Assembly (NCBI RefSeq): GCF_041060425.1
Contig: NZ_JAULBC010000011.1
Coordinates: 1 to 64,000, forward strand
From: Danxiaibacter flavus
GTDB lineage: Bacteria > Bacteroidota > Bacteroidia > Chitinophagales > Chitinophagaceae
Direction of reading: 5' to 3'
Length of the DNA: 64,000 bases
In this document: piece by piece, positions 26,547 through 33,781 of the stretch
Numbering within the stretch: the stretch's first letter is position 1
Layout of the letters: each line of letters begins with the position of its first letter
Translations under genes and position numbers: made by a program
The notes under the pieces: model-generated
The model's input: the letters and a program-made list of their open reading frames with translations, nothing else
Told to the model about the DNA's origin: nothing
Database searches by the model: none

Positions 26547-27332
26547 ATGAGCCTTATCGCATCTTTACCGGACATAAATAAAAAGCCGGCATCGGTTTTT
26601 GTGATGCATGAAAAGTCGGAAAAGCTCATCCCATCACACGTGCACAGCAAGGGGCAATTGAGTTATGTGGAAGGAGGAATAGCCTATATAACTGCAGAAG
26701 AGAGGACATATGTAGTGCCCGCCAGGCATTATTTCTGGATCCCTGCCGGACTTGAACATACGTTGCGGATCGGGTTGTTTGCAACTGTTCTTCGTTCATT
26801 GTATTTCTATACACATAATGATAACGAATCCCCATTTTACAGGCAGTTGGGTATTTATCCGGCGAGTGAATTGCTGATTCAAATGATCAATTATACAGAA
26901 AGATGGGATGGGAGACATGTTACTACACAGGACAATAATTTTGAATTTCTCATTGCACTGAAGAAACTGCTTCCCGAATTAAACAATGAGGCATTGCCTA
27001 TTGTGCTTCCGGTTACGGATGATGAGATGATGAATAAGATCACTCGTTACCTCGACAGGCACAAATCAGAAACGCTTTCTTTAGCGAGCGTCAGCAAGAA
27101 ATTTAACATGAGTGAACGTTCGTTATCCCGGTTTTTTCAAACTAAGTTAAAGATCTCATTTCTTCAATATTTGAAAACGCTTCGCATGATCAAGGCGATA
27201 GAAATGATCATCAAAACCAATAAATCCATCGAAGAAATTTCTTATGATACCGGCTATAAGAACCCTGGATCGTTTAGTAATGCTTTCTTTGAGTTTACGC
27301 ATGCCAGGCCAACGGATTTTAGAAAACGATAG
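26547..27332 (+). CDS. AraC-family regulator, divergent from the efflux operon
   Basis: A 261-residue transcription factor. The N-terminal half is a cupin sensor (HVHSKGQLSYVEGGIAYI, then YVVPARHYFWIPAGLEHTLRIG). The C-terminal ~100 residues hold the two helix-turn-helix units of AraC: LSLASVSKKFNMSERSLSRFFQTKLKISFLQYLKTLRMIKA and KSIEEISYDTGYKNPGSFSNAFFEFTHARPTDFRK. It is transcribed away from the TolC-HlyD-MFS operon across a 155-bp gap, so it is the likely local regulator of efflux, sensing an unknown ligand. Confidence 0.92.
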   Translation: MSLIASLPDINKKPASVFVMHEKSEKLIPSHVHSKGQLSYVEGGIAYITAEERTYVVPARHYFWIPAGLEHTLRIGLFATVLRSLYFYTHNDNESPFYRQLGIYPASELLIQMINYTERWDGRHVTTQDNNFEFLIALKKLLPELNNEALPIVLPVTDDEMMNKITRYLDRHKSETLSLASVSKKFNMSERSLSRFFQTKLKISFLQYLKTLRMIKAIEMIIKTNKSIEEISYDTGYKNPGSFSNAFFEFTHARPTDFRKR

Positions 27333-27693
27333 TTGGTGAGGATTGTCTTCTTAGCATGAATTATGGTTACACAGAGAAACAGCAGGAGAAGACACAGAGA
27401 GCACAGAGGTTGTTGATTGCGTCGCCGCCTCTTTGCGTTCGCCGCGTGAAACAGCATTTTCAATTGTCAACTGTCAATTTTCAATTCTCATATTTATTGC
27501 AAGAAACAGTTAACATGTCCGTTGCGTCGCTGCATCTTTTGCGTTCGCCGCGTGAAACCCATTTTCAATTGTCAACTGTCAATTTTCAATTCTCAGTGAA
27601 ACATTTTTATTTATTAGTTGACATGTCCGTTGCGTCGCCGCCTCTTTGCGTTCGCCGCGTGAAACAGCATTTTCAATTGTCAACTGTCAATTT
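27333..27693. repeat. Intergenic array: family E tract and three ~105-bp tandem repeats
   Basis: The interval starts with GTTACACAGAGAAACAG-type family E sequence (27362-27415). It then carries three copies of a unit containing TTGCGTTCGCCGCGTGAAA followed by a heptamer tract (TCAATTG, TCAACTG, TCAATTT, TCAATTC), at about 27411-27490, 27518-27600 and 27623-27703. The last copy runs a few bases into the stop codon region of the oxidase gene. Non-coding; open frames across it are repeat artefacts. Confidence 0.8.
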
Positions 27694-28878
27694 TCAATTA
27701 ACCCTTATCAGTCGCTCCTTCGTCACTTCCGCCCACGAATTGCATCCGGCCAGTCCCAGCGTTAGATCTGTATCTGCAAGTAAATTGCCTACGACCTCTT
27801 TCACACCCTGCTCTCCGGCAAGGGCCAGTCCGTAAGCATAGGGGCGGGCAATCAAAACCGCTTTCGCGCCCAATGCCATCGCTTTAAATACATCGGCTCC
27901 ACGGCGGATGCCACTGTCAAACAAAATAGTTGTTTTATCGCCAACAGCCGTTGCTATGCTGTCAAGCGTATCCAATGAAGCCACGGCGCCATCCAGTTGC
28001 CTGCCACCGTGATTAGACACAATAATCCCGTCGGCACCATGATCAATCGCTTTTTTTGCATCATCAGGATGCTGGATTCCTTTTAAGATAATTGGAAGCC
28101 TGGTGCTATCCCGGATGACAGCAAGATCTTCCCATGTAGACCCGGCATTGGAAAAGCAATGTGCAAAATGCATCATCGTTTTCATTTTGTCCTTCGCCGG
28201 ATCGCCAACAGCTTTCAAAAAAACGGGATCTGAAAAATAATTGCCCAAACCTTCACCAAACAAAAAAGGTAAGTATGCATTTTGTATGTCGCGTTCGCGC
28301 CATGCAAATATTCTTGTATCCAGTGTTACTACAATTGCGCCATAACCCGCCTTCTCCGCGCGGTTGATAACACTTCGGGTAAAGTCGTTATCGCTTCCCC
28401 AATAAAGTTGGAACCAATGCGGATGATCGCCATGTGCCTCCGCTATTTCCTCAATCGTTTTAGAAGATACAGTACTCACTACCTGCGGTACGTGCAACGT
28501 CCTGGCTGCACGGGCCACTGCTATTTCCGCTTCGGGATGCGCTATTGATAAAACGCCGACAGGACCAAGCAAAACGGGAGAGGGCAACTTTGTTCCAAAC
28601 AATTCAACATCCATGCTTCGCCCTGTTACATCGCCAAGCATGCGAGGTATGATCTGCCACTTGTTGAAAGCTGCAATGTTATTCTGCATGGTCGTTTCGG
28701 CGCCAGCGCCGCCGGCAATGTAGGCAAAGGCTTCCGGCTTCATTACTCCACGGGCCTTTTGTTCCAGTGCTTCGTACGCTACGGGAAGTTGTGGCTTTAT
28801 TTGCTGCATGCCCGCAAAATAAATTTGCAACTGGTATTGCATACCGTGGGATAACTGAGTTGCTGTTGTTGAATTCAT
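27694..28878 (-). CDS. FMN-dependent alpha-hydroxy-acid oxidising enzyme (lactate 2-monooxygenase/oxidase-like)
   Basis: A 394-residue TIM-barrel flavoenzyme. FMN and substrate residues of the family are seen: K266 in LPIILKGI, the catalytic His H290 with R293 in SNHGGRQLDG, and the phosphate-binding DSGIRRGADVFKAMALGAKAVLIARP. FAYIAGGAGAETTMQNN near the start is the form seen in lactate 2-monooxygenases and related oxidases. It oxidises L-2-hydroxy acids to 2-oxo acids; the exact substrate is open. ATG at 28878; single gene, reading into the repeat array. Confidence 0.9.
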   Translation of the reverse strand: MNSTTATQLSHGMQYQLQIYFAGMQQIKPQLPVAYEALEQKARGVMKPEAFAYIAGGAGAETTMQNNIAAFNKWQIIPRMLGDVTGRSMDVELFGTKLPSPVLLGPVGVLSIAHPEAEIAVARAARTLHVPQVVSTVSSKTIEEIAEAHGDHPHWFQLYWGSDNDFTRSVINRAEKAGYGAIVVTLDTRIFAWRERDIQNAYLPFLFGEGLGNYFSDPVFLKAVGDPAKDKMKTMMHFAHCFSNAGSTWEDLAVIRDSTRLPIILKGIQHPDDAKKAIDHGADGIIVSNHGGRQLDGAVASLDTLDSIATAVGDKTTILFDSGIRRGADVFKAMALGAKAVLIARPYAYGLALAGEQGVKEVVGNLLADTDLTLGLAGCNSWAEVTKERLIRVN

Positions 28879-29346
28879 GGGTGTAGTGTTTATGGCTAAC
28901 GAATCTCATGTGTGAAGGGAATACGGGATAAAAGTCGTAATTTTTTTTTCGAAGTGCAATATTGTTTTGCAAATTGGATGTAAATTTTTGATGGCAGTTT
29001 TGTGTAGTCGTCAGGTTTTCTTGATTAAAAAAGGAAGCAATTTTTTTAAAAAATGCCAACCATAGAATCGCTTATAATGACTTAGCCGGAGAAGGTTAAC
29101 CGGATAACGCTTTTATGCCCGGCTTTCGTATAGATACCACGGCATTTCTTTTTTGTTGTTAACATACCTCAAAGTATTTATACTTTCGATCTTTCCATTT
29201 TAGTTCTTTGTACCGCTTGGTTCCCTTTGTGGCTTTGTGGTTCAAAAACAACGAAACCTGTTTTTCAAAGGCAATTGCAATAACGGATGAGACAATAAAT
29301 AAACTCAGCTCCAAATAATTTGCAAACAAGAAAACAAAAGAAAAAT
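28879..29346. other. Divergent intergenic region (468 bp)
   Basis: Promoters of two divergent genes must lie here. The centre (29190-29255) has a family E-like phrase (CTTTGTACCGCTTGG, CCCTTTGTGGCTTTGTGG). A possible hairpin GCCGGAGAAGGTTAACCGG lies near 29080-29103. No actinobacterial-type rifamycin-associated element was seen upstream of the phosphotransferase gene. Confidence 0.5.
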
Positions 29347-31980
29347 ATGAGTACTTGCATACTTGGCTTCCGGGAAATAGATAAAACAAAGCTTTCACTG
29401 GTGGGAGGCAAAGCCGCCAACCTGGCTGAACTAACCAGGATTGATGGCATTCACGTTCCCGAAGGCTTTTGTATTACTACAGAAGTGTATAAAGAAATTG
29501 TTGGCAATAGCGAGGAATTTAATTCACTGCTGGATCAATTGAACAACCTGCAAGCAAATGATAGAAAAGGCATTGGCGCAATATGCGAAATGCTCCGTGC
29601 AACCATTGAAAGTTTGTCCATTCCTAAGAATGTATCTAACGGCATAGAAGACTACGTCACGAAGCTTGGTGAACAAACAGCCTTTGCCGTGCGATCCAGC
29701 GCAACTGCAGAAGATCTGCCGGCAGCGTCTTTTGCAGGGCAGCAGGATACATATTTGAACGTTATTGGTAAGGATGCAATCCTACGCCATATCGGTAAAT
29801 GTTTTGCATCGCTGTATACAGACAGGGCGGTAATCTACCGTATGCAAAACGGGTTTGATCATAGAAAGGTTAGTTTAAGTGTTGTAATCCAGAAAATGAT
29901 TTTTGCAGACACTGCAGGCATTATGTTTACTGCAGATCCGGTCACATCGAACCGGAAGATACTGTCCATTGATGCCAGCTTTGGACTTGGTGAAGCGCTG
30001 GTTTCAGGATGGGTGAATGCGGATGTTTATAAAGTAGCGGAGAGCAACATCATAGACAAGAAAATAGCTGCGAAGGAACTGGCCGTTTATGCTTTGAATG
30101 GTGGAGGCACACAAAAACAACAAATTAACCGGGAACAGCAGAATTTGCAGGCACTGACGGATGCGCAAATATTGCAGCTTGAGCTTGTGGGAAGAAAAAT
30201 TGAAAAACATTTCGGCCATCCTCAGGACATTGAATGGTGCCTGGTAGGTCAAACAATTTATATTGTCCAGAGCCGGCCAATCACCACTTTATACCCAATC
30301 CCCACGCGAAAGATGCAGGATGGTTCTGAAGCAAATGATCAGGAAAAGCATGTTTTTATTTCTGTCGGTCACAATCAAATGATGACCGATGCGATGAAGC
30401 CATTGGGATTGTCTTTATTTCAACAGACTGCAGGTCCTATGTATATAGCCGGCGGAAGACTGTTTGCTGATGTTGCACAACACCTGGCTTCAGCTGCAGG
30501 AAGGAAAATGATATTGAATGCTGTCAGTAAGTCCGATTTGCTGATAAAAGATGCGCTTATAACCATAATAGAGCGGAACTTTATTCAATCAGTACCGGAT
30601 GACAATAAAGTAGAGCCAACTGGTCAAAATAATGAAAGTAAATCGCTTCCGGATTATCAAACACTAAAAGATTACGATCCGGTAATTGTTGCTGATCTGA
30701 TCAACCGTAGCCAGGCATCTATCAACGAATTAAAACGGAACATCCAGGGTAAGTCGGGAACTGATCTGATCGATTTTATTTTAGAAGACACTCAGAAACT
30801 AAAAGGTGGATTGTCCGATCCCCAAAGTTTTGGCGTAATTATGACGGCAATGAATGCTTCCTTATGGCTCAATGAGAAAATGCTTGACTGGTTAGGTGAA
30901 AAAAATGCAGCCTATACGCTTTCTCAATCTGCGCCCAATAATATAACTGCGGAAATGGGACTGGCCTTAATGGATGTTGCAGATGTGATTCGCCCATATC
31001 CTGAAGTAATTAGTTATTTGCAACAGGTAAAAGACGATCGCTTCTTAAATAATTTGACCAGGTTAAAAGGTGGAAAAGAAAGCAGAGATGCCATTAGTAC
31101 TTTTCTTGAGAAATACGGGATGCGGTGTGCGGGAGAAATTGACATTACAAAAGACCGTTGGAGCGAAAAACCAACGGCACTTATCCCTGTTATTCTCGGT
31201 AATATCAGGAACTTTGAGGCGGGTGCCAGCAGGCAAAAATTTGAACTGGGCCGGGAACAGGCTTTGAAAAAAGAACAGGAGTTGTTGGATCGATTGAAGC
31301 AATTGCCTGATGGTGAGCAAAAAGCCACGGAGACAAAGCGAATGATCGGCCTTGTGCGAAACCTGATTGGCTATCGTGAATATCCCAAATACAGTATTGT
31401 TAGTCGCTACTTTATCTATAAGCAGGCGTTGCTGGAAGAAGCTGAAGGACTGGTAGAAGCCGGTATTATCCTTGAAAAGAAAGATATCTATTATCTCAGT
31501 TTTGAAGAGCTTCGCGAAACAATGCTTACAAATAAACTGGATTACTCGGTCATTAGTAAACGGAAAGATGCGTACGACTTATACAGAAAATTAACTCCTC
31601 CACGCGTAATCACGTCTGATGGGGAGATCATCACAGGTGCTCATAAAAAAGAAAATATTCCGGCTGATGCGATGGCCGGTCTGCCGGTATCTTCCGGGCT
31701 TGTAGAAGGACGGGCACGCGTCATCTTAAATATGGAAGATGCTGATCTGGAAGAGGGAGATATATTGGTCACTTCGTTTACTGATCCCAGCTGGACACCA
31801 TTGTTTGTATCCATAAAAGGGCTCGTTACTGAAGTTGGCGGATTAATGACACACGGTGCAGTCATAGCACGTGAGTATGGCCTGCCTGCAGTTGTTGGTG
31901 TGGAAAATGCTACCAGGCTGATTAAAGATGGGCAAAGAATTCGGGTGAATGGGACGGATGGGTATGTGGAAATGATATAA
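29347..31980 (+). CDS. rph: Rifampin-phosphotransferase-like PEP-synthase family enzyme
   Basis: The start is set at ATG 29347 (MSTCILGFREIDKTKL), giving 877 residues, near the 867 of Listeria Rph. Order of domains: ATP-grasp (~1-310; LVGGKAANLAEL, AVRSSATAEDLPAASFAGQQDT, QDIEWCLVGQTIYIVQSRPIT), a central rifamycin-binding-type domain (~315-765), and a C-terminal swivelling His domain. The catalytic His is H836 in GGLMTHGAVIAREYGLPAVV, 41 residues from the end (42 in Listeria Rph). PEP synthases normally have TCHAAII here, so the THGAVIAREYG form favours Rph. Rph moves the ATP beta-phosphate onto the C21 hydroxyl of rifampin via phospho-His. Resistance is inference; some relatives are annotated PEP synthase. 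Confidence 0.82.
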   Translation: MSTCILGFREIDKTKLSLVGGKAANLAELTRIDGIHVPEGFCITTEVYKEIVGNSEEFNSLLDQLNNLQANDRKGIGAICEMLRATIESLSIPKNVSNGIEDYVTKLGEQTAFAVRSSATAEDLPAASFAGQQDTYLNVIGKDAILRHIGKCFASLYTDRAVIYRMQNGFDHRKVSLSVVIQKMIFADTAGIMFTADPVTSNRKILSIDASFGLGEALVSGWVNADVYKVAESNIIDKKIAAKELAVYALNGGGTQKQQINREQQNLQALTDAQILQLELVGRKIEKHFGHPQDIEWCLVGQTIYIVQSRPITTLYPIPTRKMQDGSEANDQEKHVFISVGHNQMMTDAMKPLGLSLFQQTAGPMYIAGGRLFADVAQHLASAAGRKMILNAVSKSDLLIKDALITIIERNFIQSVPDDNKVEPTGQNNESKSLPDYQTLKDYDPVIVADLINRSQASINELKRNIQGKSGTDLIDFILEDTQKLKGGLSDPQSFGVIMTAMNASLWLNEKMLDWLGEKNAAYTLSQSAPNNITAEMGLALMDVADVIRPYPEVISYLQQVKDDRFLNNLTRLKGGKESRDAISTFLEKYGMRCAGEIDITKDRWSEKPTALIPVILGNIRNFEAGASRQKFELGREQALKKEQELLDRLKQLPDGEQKATETKRMIGLVRNLIGYREYPKYSIVSRYFIYKQALLEEAEGLVEAGIILEKKDIYYLSFEELRETMLTNKLDYSVISKRKDAYDLYRKLTPPRVITSDGEIITGAHKKENIPADAMAGLPVSSGLVEGRARVILNMEDADLEEGDILVTSFTDPSWTPLFVSIKGLVTEVGGLMTHGAVIAREYGLPAVVGVENATRLIKDGQRIRVNGTDGYVEMI

Positions 31981-32585
31981 AGCTTAAAGCCGAAAGCCTA
32001 AAGCTGACCGAAGCGAAGTTTTTTAAACCATATAAGGCATATAAGAGCACATAAGAATTTTGCCTGCGATAATAATTGCACTTAAATGACTTTACATTTA
32101 CTTAACCAGCTCGAATCTTCACCATTGACCATTGACTATTCACTAGTTGTATAGAAGGCATATAAGAGCACATAAGAATTTTACCTGCGATAATAATTGC
32201 ACTTAAATGACTTTACATTTACTTAGCCAGCTCGAACCTTCACCTTCACCATTGACCATTGACTATTCACTGGTTGTATAGAAGAAATATAAGAGCAAAT
32301 AAGAGCTTTGCCGGGGATAATTATTGCACTTAAACGACGATATATTTACTTAACCAGCTCGGGCCTTCACCATTGACCATTGACTATTCACTAGTTGTAT
32401 AAGAGAAATATAAGAACAAATAAGAGCTTTTTCCCGGGATGATAATAGCACTTAAACGACGATATATTTAATTAACCAACCCGGGCCTTCACCACTGACC
32501 ATTGACTATTCACTAGTTGTATATAAATGAATCAGCTATCTTAGTAAGAGATTTTAAATCATCCCCTTTAACGAAATTGAATGTC
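31981..32585. other. 605-bp region filled by inverted family A repeats
   Basis: No gene. Everything from 31983 to about 32525 is repeat; the remaining 60 bp precede the small secreted protein gene at 32586. Confidence 0.7.
31983..32525 (-). repeat. Composite repeat family A, inverted: one full and three short units
   Basis: Reverse complement of the 15-kb array. The first unit contains the AAAGCCTAAAGC tract, GACCGAAGCGAAG, the poly-T/ATAAGGCATATAAG middle and the CCATTGACTATTCAC tract. Shorter units follow without the AAAGC tract. The phrase CACTAGTTGT recurs at 32141, 32268 (one change), 32389 and 32511, so the period is 121-127 bp. A stop codon of the Rph-like gene lies immediately before the array. 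Confidence 0.85.
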
Positions 32586-32936
32586 ATGCGGAAAATACTA
32601 GCTATCGTCCCGGTGATTGCTTGCATACAAAGCTTAGCCCAGGATTCGACTAAAATTGAACAGTACTGCGAATTGCAGGCTCGAAACAGGTTTATGAGTA
32701 ATAAGGTTACGATTGATATTGATTATGGGCAGGAGAAAAAATTCTGGGCAGATACAAGGCTTAAAGATGATGATGGAAAACCGGTTAAGTTCAATACTGT
32801 CATAGATGCGCTCAATTATCTGGGCAAGCTGCAATGGAAATTGGTTAATGCGTTTTCAGATTCAAGCGAAAATGGGGTAGTGGTTTACCGCTATATATTC
32901 AGGAAAGAATTTGCAAACGTTGCAAGCCGCCAATAG
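32586..32936 (+). CDS. Small secreted hypothetical protein
   Basis: The start chosen is ATG 32586 (MRKILAIVPVIACIQSLAQD), which gives a standard signal peptide cut after LAQ; an earlier in-frame ATG at 32517 lies inside the repeat. The 116-residue product has a mature part of about 96 residues with alternating strands and helices (VTIDIDYGQEKKFWADTRLKD, TVIDALNYLGKLQWKLVNAFSD, VVYRYIFRKEF). The pattern is like small periplasmic proteins of Bacteroidota with no assigned function. No operon partner. Confidence 0.65.
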   Translation: MRKILAIVPVIACIQSLAQDSTKIEQYCELQARNRFMSNKVTIDIDYGQEKKFWADTRLKDDDGKPVKFNTVIDALNYLGKLQWKLVNAFSDSSENGVVVYRYIFRKEFANVASRQ

Positions 32937-33104
32937 CCACAGCGTGGATTTAATATGGTTTGGCTAAACAGTGCCTCATCCATTTTGAGAGATGTCTTTG
33001 TCGGGTCAATGGTAAACTGCATAATATTAACGGGAGGAAAGCCTTCATGCATTGCCATCTGCTTCAGCTTAATGTCATTCGGGTAAGGATGCATTGCCGG
33101 TATT

Positions 33105-33265
33105 GCTCCATAGGAGCAGCCTGTTTGTAGAAAGAAAAAAATGGATCGCCCAGGCTCCGTTAGGAGCTACCGGTCACGCTTTACAGGAGGCTCCGATGGA
33201 GCCCCATGATAATTTGATGAAATCCTGATTTTCTACAAACAGGAAGCTCCGCTGGAGCTTTAAAT
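33105..33265. repeat. Family D hairpin repeat, second locus
   Basis: Carries GGCTCCGTTAGGAGC, GGCTCCGATGGAGCC and AGCTCCGCTGGAGCT hairpins and two copies of the CTACAAACAGG / CTGTTTGTAG phrase in opposite orientation. It shares CCTGTTTGTAGAAA and TTTACAGGA(A/G)GCTCC with the cluster at 2030-2130. Confidence 0.7.
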
Positions 33266-33284
33266 GTCCTTTACTAAATGACAT

Positions 33285-33440
33285 TAGCCTAAAGCTGACT
33301 GAAGCGAAATTTTTTTAACCATTTAAGAAAATAAGAACAAATAAGAGCTTTGCCGGGGATAATTATAGCACTTAAACGACGATATATTTACTTAACCAGC
33401 CCGGACCTTCACCATTGACTATTCACTGGTTGTATAGAGG
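33285..33440 (-). repeat. Composite repeat family A, single copy
   Basis: Same orientation as the 32-kb array: TTAGCCTAAAGCTGAC, GAAGCGAAATTTTTTTAACC, AAGAGCTTTGCCGGGGATAA, then TTCACCATTGACTATTCAC. It lacks one of the heptamers of the full element. Confidence 0.75.
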
Positions 33441-33539
33441 AGAATCAGCTATCTTAATGCGGTTTATTTGCTAATATTATATTGTTGGCAACCTTGTTGC
33501 TGTATGTTTTTCTGCAGAACAAGGCTTGTCGAAAGATTA

Positions 33540-33775
33540 AAAATGGTTCCAGGTGGAAGGCATAAGGTGTGAGGTATAAAGTGTAAGGTATAAGGTGTAA
33601 GGTATAAAGCGTGAGGTATAGAGGCGGGAGTTGTATTCCTGATACCTGATACCTGATACCTGACACCTGAAACCTGACACCCGACACCCGACACCTCCAA
33701 AATATTTATTCAGCCGGCACTACGCTCTCGCCATCAGCCCATAGCTGATAGCTGATAGCTGAAAGCTGAAAGCTA
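33540..33775. repeat. Three adjacent heptamer tracts upstream of the metal ATPase gene
   Basis: Tract 1 (about 33555-33620) is built of AGGTATA/AGGTGTA/AAGTGTA units. Tract 2 (about 33640-33712) is CCTGATA repeated, drifting to CCTGACA and CCCGACA. Tract 3 (about 33738-33775) is AGCTGAT drifting to AGCTGAA. All share a 7-base period but differ in sequence. Tract 3 ends 8 bp before the ATG of the ATPase, so it lies in the leader or promoter. Confidence 0.8.
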
Positions 33776-33781
33776 ATTACT

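Larger units (their letters stand above)
32937..33781. other. 845-bp gene-free region crowded with repeats
   Basis: In order: a family D hairpin segment (33105-33265), one family A copy (33285-33440), a run of AT-rich single-copy sequence, then three kinds of heptamer tract (33540-33775) directly upstream of the metal ATPase gene. No convincing gene. Confidence 0.7.

Noticed and set aside
27356..27835. 159-codon open frame on the plus strand
   Set aside because: Its protein repeats HFQLSTVNFQ three times because it translates the tandem intergenic repeat, and it overlaps the oxidase gene.
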